From the NCBI RefSeq assembly GCF_018219455.1, contig NZ_CP056122.1, positions 806,001 through 870,000 on the forward strand: DNA of 64,000 nt. The letters run 5' to 3'. The position numbers and the translations under genes were made by a program. This stretch comes from Moritella sp. 5 (GTDB taxonomy: Bacteria; Pseudomonadota; Gammaproteobacteria; Enterobacterales; Moritellaceae). Below the pieces are notes generated by a model that saw only the letters and a program-made list of their open reading frames with translations, made no database searches and had not been told where the DNA came from. This document shows positions 54,072 to 63,130 of this stretch, piece by piece. Within the stretch, counting starts at the first letter, position 1; every line of letters begins with the position of its first letter.

Positions 54072-55004
54072 ATGGAATTAACATTCGGCAATCATAAACA
54101 ATTTAGCGGTAGCCAATTAGCTAATCTAGATACCTTTGTCAAAGCAGCGCAGTATGGTTCATTTACGCAAGCGGCAGAGGTCCTTTTTCTCACTCCCAGC
54201 GCGGTCAGTCATCGTATTGCCAAGCTGGAGCAAGAACTCGGTTTTAAGTTGTTTCATCGTCTGCATAAACAGCTGAAATTGACGGGGGAGGGCGCGAGGT
54301 TATGCCGTAGTTGTGAGCGGTTGTTTAATTCACTGGATGAAGAGTTAAATGATATTCGCAGCAATGAGTTATCAGGTCGTCTGACAATTTACGCCCGTCC
54401 TTCTATTTCACTGTGTTGGCTGGTGCCTCGGATACATGATTTTCATCGTCAATATCCGGCTATTCAGTTGGATATTCTTACCGGTAATGACGATATTAAT
54501 TTTCATACTCAATTTATCGATGTGGCACTGTATTATACATCAGGTCCCTTTCCTGGATTATCGAATATCGAATTGATGTCAGAGGAGGTTACGCCCGTCT
54601 GTTCTCCTGCTTATGCCGAGTTACACGACCTTGTTGATAACCCTGAAAATATTCGCAACTGTAGTTTATTACATGATTGTAAGGCGTGGCCACAAGCCAC
54701 TTATAATGCGGAATGGCTAGAATGGACTGAGCGCCATCAGATAAATGAAGTGAATTATAATCGGGGTTTGAGTTTTGACCGTTCTGATTTGGCGATGGTC
54801 GCCGCGATTAATCATGCAGGCTTGGCAATTGGACGTAAACGACTGGTAGATAAACATTTACGTAGTGGTGAATTAATTGCGCCCTTTCCGGCACTCATTA
54901 GTCCTGCAACATATCAATACCATGCCGTATATAGCGCAGATATTACGCCTAACCCGAGAGTGAAGGTGTTATTAGACTGGTTACAGCAGCAAGCTGAACA
55001 ATAG
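54072..55004 (+). CDS. dsdC: D-serine-responsive LysR regulator DsdC
   Basis: DsdC activates D-serine dehydratase genes when D-serine is present. The 310-residue LysR protein has the helix-turn-helix S-F-T-Q-A-A-E-V-L-F-L-T-P-S-A-V-S-H-R near residues 35-55. E. coli DsdC-like blocks follow: R-L-T-I-Y-A-R-P-S-I, L-T-G-N-D, and S-F-D-R-S-D-L-A-M-V-A-A near 237. I-G-R-K-R-L-V-D-K and S-G-E-L-I-A-P-F follow. In E. coli dsdC is divergent from dsdXA; here it is downstream of dsdA on the same strand with repeat copy C between them. Confidence 0.88.
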   Translation: MELTFGNHKQFSGSQLANLDTFVKAAQYGSFTQAAEVLFLTPSAVSHRIAKLEQELGFKLFHRLHKQLKLTGEGARLCRSCERLFNSLDEELNDIRSNELSGRLTIYARPSISLCWLVPRIHDFHRQYPAIQLDILTGNDDINFHTQFIDVALYYTSGPFPGLSNIELMSEEVTPVCSPAYAELHDLVDNPENIRNCSLLHDCKAWPQATYNAEWLEWTERHQINEVNYNRGLSFDRSDLAMVAAINHAGLAIGRKRLVDKHLRSGELIAPFPALISPATYQYHAVYSADITPNPRVKVLLDWLQQQAEQ

Positions 55005-55030
55005 CCGTGTTCTTAAATATGCAAAAGAAG

Positions 55031-55065
55031 TGGTATCACCTGCATTTTATTAACGGGTGATACCA
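55031..55065. terminator. Hairpin between convergent dsdC and S33 gene
   Basis: TGGTATCACC and GGTGATACCA are perfect 10-bp arms with a 15-nt AT-rich loop, in the gap between the convergent genes. A T-run is absent. Confidence 0.5.
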
Positions 55066-55093
55066 GTTCAGAGTCGCCGTATTAATGCGGTTA

Positions 55094-56383
55094 TTAGCGC
55101 AGAATAACCCCTTTATTTAAGTCGATAAGTTTACTCAACACCTTGTCACCATCCATACGAATACCATTGTGCTCGAACTCTGAGGTTAACCAGTATTTAA
55201 GGTGGTTCACGCGGGCGACCGTTTCCAGACTGTATTGCATGTCGACATACATATCTTCGCTATAAATTGCAGCCGCAACCGGTACTTGGTTGTTTTTAAG
55301 TACCTCTAGATCGTAAAGATCTGACCAATCCTCTTTTTCAGCTAACTGTTGCGCCGCTTCTTGCAATGGTTTCAAGTTACTAAATTGCTCGAACATCCAC
55401 GGATAAATCATTTCACCAGTGAATAAGAAGGACTGGCCTGCTTGATAATTAAATTCAGCATAGTCTGCACGAACACGATGGGCAGCCCAGTTTGATGCTT
55501 GTTGCTGGCAATAGATAGACTCATGCAGTAAGGCAAAAATTGGGTTGGTATTGTAATCAAGGAACTGACAGAACTGTGCTAAAAATAAAGGATTAACTTG
55601 GGTGCCTTTTTGCGTAGTGATAAGCGCTTGTTCAAGTAGGTAATAAACCGCTTCAGGGCCTTCTTCCATACCTAGGTTAACGCCAAGTAGTTGTAGCATT
55701 TCAACTGTTAGCTTTTCACCTGTCGCAAGGTAAGTATCGTGCTCGGTAATGTGTGTTGCTAATGCAGCTACAAGGTCTTGCGCATCGCTAAAACGTGTAA
55801 AGAAGTCGTTATTTTTCGCCTGTACGCGTTTATAGGTGGCTTGATACACCTCATCGGCAGGGCGTGTCAGTGATGGTAATCCACCAGTGATGAAAGCTTG
55901 TGTTAATCCTTCTGGCGCAGCGGTTAAATAACGTAATACACAGAAGCCACCAAAACTTTGGCCGATGATGCTCCAGGTATTAAACGGTGATAATTGTGCT
56001 CGGATCGCTTCGGCATCACGGACAATATTATCCGCACGTAAATGACTTAGGTAGTCCGCTTGTTCACTGGCAGTTAAGTGATTAAGACTTACCGAACTGA
56101 TTGGTGAAGATAGCCCAGTGCCACGCTGGTCGAGTAATAATACGCGGTATTCTTGTAATGCGCGCTTGATCCAGCCGCCATTCGCCATAGGACGTACCGC
56201 ACCAAACCCTGGACCACCTTGAAAATAGACCAAATATGGCAGGTCTTGATCTTGTTTATCTGGAGCAACAAGTTCACGTACAAATACGTCAATCGTGTCA
56301 CCGTCAGGTTTGTTGTAATCAAGTGGCAAGGTGAATGTATGCTTTTGTGCAACTAAGCCGCTTAATGTGAGATCAATTTTCAT
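55094..56383 (-). CDS. Proline iminopeptidase-like S33 alpha/beta hydrolase
   Basis: The 429-residue protein has the S33 hydrolase features: oxyanion motif Q-G-G-P-G-F-G near residue 55, D-Q-R-G-T-G-L-S near 86, and nucleophile G-Q-S-F-G-G-F near 141. The catalytic His is in E-F-E-H-N-G-I-R near the end. D-Q-R-G-T-G-x-S is typical of proline iminopeptidases. No signal peptide is present. It removes N-terminal proline from peptides if the family activity holds. It is alone on the minus strand in the accessory block. Confidence 0.82.
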   Translation of the reverse strand: MKIDLTLSGLVAQKHTFTLPLDYNKPDGDTIDVFVRELVAPDKQDQDLPYLVYFQGGPGFGAVRPMANGGWIKRALQEYRVLLLDQRGTGLSSPISSVSLNHLTASEQADYLSHLRADNIVRDAEAIRAQLSPFNTWSIIGQSFGGFCVLRYLTAAPEGLTQAFITGGLPSLTRPADEVYQATYKRVQAKNNDFFTRFSDAQDLVAALATHITEHDTYLATGEKLTVEMLQLLGVNLGMEEGPEAVYYLLEQALITTQKGTQVNPLFLAQFCQFLDYNTNPIFALLHESIYCQQQASNWAAHRVRADYAEFNYQAGQSFLFTGEMIYPWMFEQFSNLKPLQEAAQQLAEKEDWSDLYDLEVLKNNQVPVAAAIYSEDMYVDMQYSLETVARVNHLKYWLTSEFEHNGIRMDGDKVLSKLIDLNKGVILR

Positions 56384-56441
56384 GGCAATCCTTTGTTAGC
56401 AATAAGGTAATGATATAGGGTATTGTAACCTTAAATTAGCG

Positions 56442-57371
56442 TTATGCATTAGCAGCGACATGTCGTTTATGTACTTTGTAGCGTATTTGGGCGATGAGTA
56501 GCATTGAAAACGAAACAATCGCAAGGATTTCTAATCCTGAAAATTGTGCGATGCCTAATGCCGTTAAAAATGTCATACAAAGTACAGGAATAGATGGCAT
56601 AAATTGCGCTGTGACAGCCGCTCCTAATTTTTTTATAGCGACTTGCATTAGAAATAATGGAATAACACTACCTGTGATAGCTGCTCCGGATAGCATTAAC
56701 CATTCGTTGCTGTTAAGTATTAATGTATTGGGTTGCAGTAAAGCATAGCCCCCACAAATTAAGATCACGAGGTAAAATCGCACCGATAAAATTTGCGAGG
56801 GTGTTAATCCTGTTTTTCGATGAAAGTATTCTGAACGGAGCATGTATAGTGCTGCAGAAAAGCATGATATTAACGCATAACTAATACCTTGAGTGTTCGC
56901 TATCATTGTTTGATCTGATATGTAGCCAGCGATAAAAATGGCACTTAAGCAGGATACTAAATTAAAGGTATAACTGGATTTATTATTTGCAAATAATCGC
57001 CACTGCAATGCGTTATTAAAAAATGGCAGACAGCCAAAAAAGATAATGCCATAAACTAAAGGAGAAACATAAGTCATCCCAACAAATGCGAGTAAGGTAT
57101 TTGCCAATGTAGTGAGGTTTATCTGTAACAGGGTTAGTCGTTGTTGAAAACTTGCCACTATAATTGGGCGGAAATTATTGATATTTAACAGGATGAATAT
57201 CAATGCAGTGAGGCTAAAGGTAATAAATGTCGAGGTTATAGGGTTGACAGTTTTAACTGCTTCGGCCATTAAAATAGATGACACAGATGAGATAATACAA
57301 AATATTATTATTTCTTTATATTTAAATAAAGCGTGTTTACTTAAATTATACTTCTCAAAATGTTGGAACAT
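56442..57371 (-). CDS. EamA/DMT-family transporter
   Basis: The 309-residue inner-membrane protein has about ten hydrophobic segments in two EamA-like repeats, with N-P-I-T-S-T-F-I-T-F near residue 43 and a mid-protein R-S-E-Y-F-H-R-K loop. Similarity to the other two EamA proteins in the window is low. The substrate is unknown. It follows the S33 gene in the sense that both are on the minus strand 58 bp apart, EamA first, so they may be co-transcribed. Confidence 0.78.
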   Translation of the reverse strand: MFQHFEKYNLSKHALFKYKEIIIFCIISSVSSILMAEAVKTVNPITSTFITFSLTALIFILLNINNFRPIIVASFQQRLTLLQINLTTLANTLLAFVGMTYVSPLVYGIIFFGCLPFFNNALQWRLFANNKSSYTFNLVSCLSAIFIAGYISDQTMIANTQGISYALISCFSAALYMLRSEYFHRKTGLTPSQILSVRFYLVILICGGYALLQPNTLILNSNEWLMLSGAAITGSVIPLFLMQVAIKKLGAAVTAQFMPSIPVLCMTFLTALGIAQFSGLEILAIVSFSMLLIAQIRYKVHKRHVAANA

Positions 57372-57562
57372 ATCCCTTCTCCAATAAAGTTTGACAGCTT
57401 AATACCACTTAATTGATACTTATTGACCTAGCCTTCATCTTATATTAAAAAATAGAGAGTTAATGATGTTAAATTCATTACTATCAAGTGGATAACACTG
57501 GTGAAATATGATTTAAGTATGCGAGCAGTTATTTATTGATAAAATGAAGGGGAGTAAGAACC

Positions 57563-57988
57563 ATGGATGAAGATTATAAAATAAGTGCTAATTTTGCAGA
57601 TATGGATTTAGCAGTAATACACGAATTTATTTCGGGTACATATTGGGCAAAAGGAATTTCGATGAGTACTTTAAAGCGGTCGCTTGAAAACTCGTTATGT
57701 TTTGGTGTATTCACTCAAGCAGGTGAGCAAGTGGGGTTTTCCCGTATGATCACGGATAAGGCAACTTTTGCCTATTTATCTGACGTGTTTGTACTTGAAG
57801 CCCATCAAGGCAAAGGATTAAGTAAATTACTCATGGCTGCTATATTAGATCATCCTGATTTACAGGGGCTTAGACGTATGATGTTAGCCACCCGTGATGC
57901 CCATGGATTGTATCAACAATTTGGTTTCACAACGCTGGCTGCGCCAGAGGTTTATATGGAACTGCATGCGCCGTATTTGTATGAATAA
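57563..57988 (+). CDS. GNAT-family N-acetyltransferase
   Basis: The 141-residue protein has the GNAT fold with motif A at A-Y-L-S-D-V-F-V-L-E-A-H-Q-G-K-G-L-S-K near residues 73-90, where Q-G-K-G-L binds acetyl-CoA pyrophosphate. L-Y-Q-Q-F-G-F near residue 120 is motif B. The substrate is unknown. The ATG follows GGGGAG. A terminator follows. Confidence 0.85.
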   Translation: MDEDYKISANFADMDLAVIHEFISGTYWAKGISMSTLKRSLENSLCFGVFTQAGEQVGFSRMITDKATFAYLSDVFVLEAHQGKGLSKLLMAAILDHPDLQGLRRMMLATRDAHGLYQQFGFTTLAAPEVYMELHAPYLYE

Positions 57989-58008
57989 AAATTGTTAGCT
58001 CTGAAATA

Positions 58009-58040
58009 AAATAGCCTCAACCCTGTACTCGAGGCTATTT
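58009..58040. terminator. Terminator between convergent GNAT and LysE genes
   Basis: AAATAGCCTC and GAGGCTATTT are perfect 10-bp arms with a 12-nt loop and A/T runs on both sides. Confidence 0.75.
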
Positions 58041-58052
58041 ATTATTCATTTG

Positions 58053-58664
58053 CTATGACTTCAACGCGAGTAATGCGCCAAAACTCACAAGCCCAATCCC
58101 ACATACTTGATTCAAGCGTTTTCTAACACGTAATAATCGCGTTTGTAATGCCACTGACGTAAATAATATCGCGACAATCGCAAACCATATTCCATGTAGG
58201 GCAATCATATAAACACCGTAGATGAAGGCGTAGGTATTGTCATTTGAGTCAGGTGAAATCACTTGGCTAAATACACTTAAGAAAAACAACATTGTTTTAG
58301 GGTTTAATACATTACACAGAAAACCTTGAGCTAGATATTGCCAATTTTTAATTTTACGTTGTTCTGCCGACGTGGTATTTAATGGACTGTTTGCCGAGTA
58401 AATACCTTTGATACCAAGGTAGATCAAATAGCCTGCACCAGCGTAGCGGATCATGTTATATAAAAATTCATTCTGTGAGATTAAATAGCTAATACCAAAC
58501 ATTGAATAACTGATGTGCACGCAGATTGCGAGGCTAAGACCTAGCGCGGTAAAAATACCGGCTTTACGCCCATCATTAATACTGGTTTTTAACACTAAAA
58601 CAAAGTCAGCCCCCGGACTGATAACGATTAATATGCCTAATATAGCCAGGCTCAATATTTCCAT
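58053..58664 (-). CDS. LysE/RhtB-family amino acid exporter
   Basis: The 203-residue inner-membrane protein has five to six hydrophobic segments. The signature S-P-G-A-D-F-V-L-V-L-K near residue 17 and G-x-x-x-A-L-G-L-S-L-A-I-C near 38-50 are those of the LysE/RhtB translocator family, which exports amino acids such as homoserine, threonine or lysine. N-P-K-T-M-L-F-F near 120 is also typical. The divergent LysR gene 108 bp away is a likely regulator, the usual pairing for this family. Confidence 0.88.
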   Translation of the reverse strand: MEILSLAILGILIVISPGADFVLVLKTSINDGRKAGIFTALGLSLAICVHISYSMFGISYLISQNEFLYNMIRYAGAGYLIYLGIKGIYSANSPLNTTSAEQRKIKNWQYLAQGFLCNVLNPKTMLFFLSVFSQVISPDSNDNTYAFIYGVYMIALHGIWFAIVAILFTSVALQTRLLRVRKRLNQVCGIGLVSFGALLALKS

Positions 58665-58772
58665 AACGATTCCATTTATGATTCATAATTATTGATAGGT
58701 GTTCATTGTAGGTGAATTACAGCTTCGCTATAATCGAATAGATTTCAATTGATATGTGAGAAAAAATCACCA

Positions 58773-59699
58773 ATGAGGCATTTAAAAGCATTCCATGTTT
58801 TTCATGTGGCAGCAGCGCTCGAAAGTTATAGCAAAGCTGCTAACAAGCTGTGTATTACCCATGGTGCGGTGAGTAAGCAGATTAAAACATTAGAAACGCA
58901 CTTAGCGGTAAATCTGTTTTATCGTGAAGGGCGAAATGTGAAATTAACGCCTGCTGGTAAACTATTATCTGGATATACAGAGCAAGCATTTAATGCCTTG
59001 GAAGCGGGTGTTCAGCATGTTACTCAAGTTACGCATACATACTTAGAGGTATCGTGTGAGCCAACATTAACAATGCGTTGGTTAATGCCTCGCTTGAGTG
59101 ATTTTTATCAAGAGAATGTCGATGCCGATGTACGATTATCAACAGCTGGTGGTCCTGTGATACTCGGCAGTAATGGTTTGTCGTTGGCGATACGACGAGA
59201 TGACTTTCCACTATTGCATGACTACCAACAGACCCCCTTAGTTGAAGAGTGGGTTGGCCCTATCTTTTCTCCTGAATATTGGCAACAGGTACAGAATGAC
59301 GCTGGTAAGATTAAATTATTACATAGCCAGACTCGGCCGCAGGCTTGGGATAATTGGTTACAAGGTAGCGCTGTATCATGTCTTAAAGTACAAAGTCTGA
59401 AGGTGAAAAGCGAACAAACATTCGCACATTTCTATTTCTGTTTACAAGCGGTGGTTGATAACTTAGGGGCGGCAATAGGCTCATACCCCTTAGTCATGGA
59501 TGATTTGCAACGTGGTAATTTAGTCGCGCCGTTTGGCTTTAAACGTTCAGGTCATCACTATATGTTATTAAGCCAAGGTGACACTTTATCAGAACAAGGC
59601 AATACTTTGTTAGGGAAAGATGGCCAGTCTGATGTTTTACAGCGAAACTTCATTGATTGGTTACAACTGAATCTTGCTGTCTGTGTGCCAAATCAATAA
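58773..59699 (+). CDS. LysR-family regulator, GcvA-like
   Basis: The 308-residue protein begins M-R-H-L-K-A-F-H-V-F with the helix-turn-helix S-Y-S-K-A-A-N-K-L-C-I-T-H-G-A-V-S-K-Q near residues 19-37, typical of GcvA-type LysR proteins. L-T-M-R-W-L-M-P-R-L and F-H-F-like effector segments follow. An upstream TTG at 58749 is less likely than the ATG used here. It is divergent from the LysE gene, and its end is 6 bp from the convergent endA. Its target is probably the exporter gene. Confidence 0.83.
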   Translation: MRHLKAFHVFHVAAALESYSKAANKLCITHGAVSKQIKTLETHLAVNLFYREGRNVKLTPAGKLLSGYTEQAFNALEAGVQHVTQVTHTYLEVSCEPTLTMRWLMPRLSDFYQENVDADVRLSTAGGPVILGSNGLSLAIRRDDFPLLHDYQQTPLVEEWVGPIFSPEYWQQVQNDAGKIKLLHSQTRPQAWDNWLQGSAVSCLKVQSLKVKSEQTFAHFYFCLQAVVDNLGAAIGSYPLVMDDLQRGNLVAPFGFKRSGHHYMLLSQGDTLSEQGNTLLGKDGQSDVLQRNFIDWLQLNLAVCVPNQ

Positions 59700-59705
59700 A
59701 TCAGG

Positions 59706-60464
59706 TTACCAAATCCCACGATCTAAACAGGCTGATTTAACAACGCGATTTTCATTGCCTTGCAAGCTTTCAATAAGTTGCGTGCGTTGACATTCAGTGG
59801 GTGTCACAGGGTATTGCTTATTCCATGCTTGCAGCTCACGTTTTTGTCTACCTATGTTGTAGGCTGGATAAGCGGCTTCCATATATAAGTAAGCGCGGGC
59901 AATCTGGCCTTTGGCATAATCAGGCGGCTGTACCGTTTTATTTTTTATTTTGATTGGGCAGCTGCCGAATTGATTCTTTTCCGTTGTTACTTGTGAAGTA
60001 AAATTGTAATTACTGCGTAGTGCATTAACAGCGCCAATCGCGGGATACAGGTTGTACATATCCGCCTGCATATAACGGTAAGCTATATTTACTTTTTCGG
60101 CGCAGCGACGGCCCTTAAAGCTCTTACCTTTACTATTCACACACGCACTATTACCTTCTCGCCATTCACTGAAATTACGGCCAAAGTTCTCCGCTGGGAC
60201 GACGTGTTCCCATTCAATTTTTGCCTGGCGTTTCACATGTTTTTGTGATGTAAAACCATTATGGTCGGTGATCTTCTTTTTGCTATTGAAATCAGCCTGG
60301 CAATAGATCGTCAGTCTAGGTACATCGGTATATACCTGCCGTTCAAGCATTTTTTTGGCTTTACTAAAGGATTGATTTATTTGATTGCCATCGTTCGAAG
60401 CATTAGAAAAGGAAGGGAAGAATAAGGTGGTTGATATAACTATAGTACCGAATTGTTTTAACAT
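59706..60464 (-). CDS. endA: Endonuclease I (periplasmic/secreted DNase)
   Basis: EndA is a metal-dependent, nonspecific DNase exported to the periplasm or medium. The 252-residue precursor has a signal peptide (M-L-K-Q-F-G-T, cleavage after F-S-N-A near residue 22). The catalytic block E-W-E-H-V-V-P-A-E-N-F-G lies near residue 88 and M-Y-N-L-Y-P-A-I-G-A-V-N-A-L-R-S-N near 137. Cysteines for the known disulfides are present. The ATG with GGAG upstream is preferred over a TTG at 60479. It belongs to the metK-sprT-endA side of the split neighbourhood. Confidence 0.95.
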   Translation of the reverse strand: MLKQFGTIVISTTLFFPSFSNASNDGNQINQSFSKAKKMLERQVYTDVPRLTIYCQADFNSKKKITDHNGFTSQKHVKRQAKIEWEHVVPAENFGRNFSEWREGNSACVNSKGKSFKGRRCAEKVNIAYRYMQADMYNLYPAIGAVNALRSNYNFTSQVTTEKNQFGSCPIKIKNKTVQPPDYAKGQIARAYLYMEAAYPAYNIGRQKRELQAWNKQYPVTPTECQRTQLIESLQGNENRVVKSACLDRGIW

Positions 60465-60631
60465 TACAGACTGCTCCAATGTAATAATTCAGCATTGTAG
60501 CACAGCTTAGAATAGACGATATAATTGTAAAATAACCTTAATTAACGGAGTGTTGACTATGAATAAGATTGTTAGAAGTGAGAGTAATATAAAGAAGTTT
60601 GACTGTTGAACTAGAGAGGGGGTTTAGATAT

Positions 60632-60660
60632 AAAAAAGAGCAGAAGATAGCAACTGCTCT
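60632..60660 (-). terminator. Terminator after the 76-residue gene
   Basis: On the minus strand AGAGCAG and CTGCTCT form a 7-bp stem with a 10-nt loop, followed by T6. Confidence 0.75.
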
Positions 60661-60676
60661 CTAGACATCGAAGTGG

Positions 60677-60907
60677 CTAGTTTGCGCGAGAAGCAGCGTA
60701 ACGTACTGCGATATCTGAATCCGTAAGCATTTTTTCTTTTAACACACCGGACTTTGCCATGAAAATACGTTGAGAGATAGATAAAGCACTCAGATCAAGA
60801 GTTCTGGCGATTTGCTCCGCTTGCTCTTTGTTACGCTTTAAAACTGCAGCTATCAGTTTTTCCATTTCATAATCGGTAGATCTTGCAGTATCTAACGTTT
60901 GAGTCAT
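60677..60907 (-). CDS. Small uncharacterised helical protein (76 aa)
   Basis: The 76-residue product is mostly predicted helix, with alternating charge (M-E-K-L-I-A-A-V-L-K-R-N-K-E-Q-A-E) and A-V-R-Y-A-A-S-R-A-N at the end. It has no signal peptide, cysteine or known motif. The gene has a terminator directly downstream and is on the strand of its neighbours sprT and endA, in codon style like them. I do not recognise it. The sequence is consistent with a cytoplasmic helical protein, but no function can be given. Confidence 0.6.
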   Translation of the reverse strand: MTQTLDTARSTDYEMEKLIAAVLKRNKEQAEQIARTLDLSALSISQRIFMAKSGVLKEKMLTDSDIAVRYAASRAN

Positions 60908-61032
60908 AACCTAGTTCCCTATCACAATGGTATGTATTGAGTTATTTTATCTTATGAATTTAGATAAATACACCTATATACGTTAATTTTTTAGATAATT
61001 ATCAAACAAGTTGTCACATCCACAGTTTTAAG

Positions 61033-61566
61033 TTAATCCATTGTTATTAAATGTTTTATGATTAAACTTTGTTTGCAAGAACGACAAATATATTTGACGT
61101 TATCACGGATTATCTTATTATGGCGACGAATTGTTAATAAGTGTTCTGTACAGTGACAAGCATAGGTAAAAGTTTTGCCTTTCACAGTGGAAACATCATA
61201 TTGGTGTGTAGTTTTGGCTGCGAGATCAAATATTTGATTCATGATTTGTTGCCATTCTTTACCGTGGGGTTTAGTGCGCCCATAAATTTGATAAACCAAT
61301 AGGTGTGCAACTTCATGTGGTACTGTATGTGCGATGAAATGCTGTTGGTTTTCTTGTAACAAGATAGAGTTAAAACGTAATTCATTAATTTGTAATCGAG
61401 CGCTACCTGCTGCTTTACCACGTTGTTTGAAATTAATGTTTGGTCGGGGGAATGTTTTATTTAACTTTAACTCAGCTTGTTGATAGCAGGTTTCTATTTT
61501 ATCTAAAACTAATTGTTCTACGGTATGTGAGCTGACATTTTGTTGCAGGAGTAAATCATTAAGCAT
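61033..61566 (-). CDS. sprT: SprT-family zinc metalloprotease-like protein
   Basis: The 177-residue protein has the zincin motif H-E-V-A-H near residue 87 with a third ligand region H-G-K-E-W. The C-terminus has a zinc-ribbon-like set of cysteines, C-H-C then C-R-S-C, as in SprT. F-N-x-x-L near residue 63 is another family block. SprT resembles the protease domain of SPRTN/Spartan; its role in bacteria is not settled. It lies between metK and endA as in E. coli, with the small 76-residue gene inserted. Confidence 0.9.
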   Translation of the reverse strand: MLNDLLLQQNVSSHTVEQLVLDKIETCYQQAELKLNKTFPRPNINFKQRGKAAGSARLQINELRFNSILLQENQQHFIAHTVPHEVAHLLVYQIYGRTKPHGKEWQQIMNQIFDLAAKTTHQYDVSTVKGKTFTYACHCTEHLLTIRRHNKIIRDNVKYICRSCKQSLIIKHLITMD

Positions 61567-61590
61567 AGTATTATCTACAAAATCATTTAT

Positions 61591-61626
61591 AAAAAAGGCG
61601 CTCTGGTTATGTTACCAAAAGCGCCT
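61591..61626 (-). terminator. Terminator after metK
   Basis: On the minus strand AGGCGCT and AGCGCCT form the stem, with an inner TTGGT/ACCA pairing, followed by T6. It lies between metK and sprT. Confidence 0.75.
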
Positions 61627-61662
61627 CTTTATAATCAACCGTTAGCTAAAAACTAATGTTGA

Positions 61663-62814
61663 CTAAAGACCTGCTGCATCACGTAGGATTTCAGCTTTGT
61701 CTGTTGCTTCCCAAGAGAATTCTTTACGACCGAAGTGACCATAAGCAGCTGTATTTTGATAAATAGGGCGCTTAAGATCTAACATTTCGATTAAACCGTG
61801 TGGACGTAATTCGAAATGTTCACGAACAAGTTTAACAAGTAGTTCTTCGCTTACTTTACCTGTACCGAATGTTTCAACAGAGATTGACGTTGGTTCTGCA
61901 ACACCGATCGCGTAAGAAACTTGTATTTCACAACGGTCAGCTAGGCCAGCAGCTACGATATTTTTCGCTACATAACGTGCTGCGTATGCTGCACTACGGT
62001 CAACTTTTGATGGATCTTTACCAGAGAATGCACCACCACCGTGACGCGCCATACCGCCGTATGTATCAACGATAATTTTACGACCAGTTAAACCACAGTC
62101 ACCTACTGGACCACCGATAACGAAACGACCAGTTGGGTTAATGAAGAATTTAGTTTCTTTAGTTAACCATTGCTCGGGTAGTACTGGCTTGATGATTGTT
62201 TCCATCACAGCTTCTACTAAATCTGCTTGTTTGATATCTTCAGAGTGTTGAGTTGAAAGCACAACTGCATCGATACCAACAATTTTGCCATCATCATAAG
62301 CAAATGTGATTTGGCTTTTTGCATCTGGGCGTAACCAAGGAAGCGTACCACTTTTACGTACTTCAGCTTGGCGTTTAACCAGCTTGTGTGAATACGTAAT
62401 CGGAGCTGGCATTAATTCTTCAGTTTCATTGTTTGCATAACCAAACATTAAACCTTGGTCACCAGCGCCTTGCTCTAGTGGATCATCACGGTCAACACCT
62501 TGGTTGATGTCTGGAGATTGTTTACCAATTGTGTTTAATACGGCACAAGAGTCGGCGTCAAAACCCATTTCTGAGTTGATGTAACCGATTTCACGTACTG
62601 TTTTACGGGTGATTTCTTCGATATCAACCCAAGCGTCAGTCGTTACTTCACCACCAACCATAACCATACCTGTTTTAACATAAGTCTCGCAGGCTACGCG
62701 TGCTTTTGGGTCTTGAGCGATGATTGCATCAAGTACAGCATCGGAGATTTGGTCTGCAATTTTATCAGGATGACCTTCTGATACTGACTCAGAGGTAAAC
62801 AAGTGTTTAGCCAT
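61663..62814 (-). CDS. metK: S-adenosylmethionine synthetase
   Basis: MetK makes S-adenosylmethionine from methionine and ATP. The 383-residue protein has E-G-H-P-D-K near residue 13, [12 protein letters not shown] near 116, and [13 protein letters not shown] near 260, the family signatures. Length equals E. coli MetK (384). It has an upstream MetJ-type operator and a downstream terminator. It opens the conserved metK-sprT-endA run on the minus strand. Confidence 0.98.
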   Translation of the reverse strand: MAKHLFTSESVSEGHPDKIADQISDAVLDAIIAQDPKARVACETYVKTGMVMVGGEVTTDAWVDIEEITRKTVREIGYINSEMGFDADSCAVLNTIGKQSPDINQGVDRDDPLEQGAGDQGLMFGYANNETEELMPAPITYSHKLVKRQAEVRKSGTLPWLRPDAKSQITFAYDDGKIVGIDAVVLSTQHSEDIKQADLVEAVMETIIKPVLPEQWLTKETKFFINPTGRFVIGGPVGDCGLTGRKIIVDTYGGMARHGGGAFSGKDPSKVDRSAAYAARYVAKNIVAAGLADRCEIQVSYAIGVAEPTSISVETFGTGKVSEELLVKLVREHFELRPHGLIEMLDLKRPIYQNTAAYGHFGRKEFSWEATDKAEILRDAAGL

Positions 62815-62870
62815 AGTTTTAATTCTCTCTTAATTTAAACACAACCGACGTAATGTACGTTCATATGTGT

Positions 62871-62894
62871 AGAAGTTTTAACATCTAGACGGCT
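62871..62894. promoter_or_regulatory. Tandem MET boxes upstream of metK
   Basis: Three adjacent 8-bp units, AGAAGTTT, TAACATCT and AGACGGCT on the plus strand, each resemble the MetJ box AGACGTCT. The best matches it at 7 of 8 positions on the minus strand (AGCCGTCT). They lie 57-80 bp before the metK start. The rest of the gap to 63130 is AT-rich with no gene I can support. Confidence 0.6.
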
Positions 62895-63130
62895 ATTCTA
62901 AACTAGTTTGCCTGTATTAAGATAGTCCTTGGATCATATTAATTTTGCAAATATGTTTAAAAGTACTATTTAAAGAGAATTTTTGTATATATATGTAATA
63001 AATAGTCAATATGAAGTAGCATAGGACGAAAGTATTAAAAGTATGAAGTGACGGGATTTTTTCAATGAGAGAAATTATTCGATCACTATCATTAAATGTA
63101 ACTACCACTCTTGCCATTGGGAATAATAAA

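Noticed and set aside
42646-55065. Shared AGTGGTATCACCT in the hairpins at 42646 and 55031
   Set aside because: A 13-bp match between two spots in 64 kb is expected by chance, and the rest of the hairpins differ.
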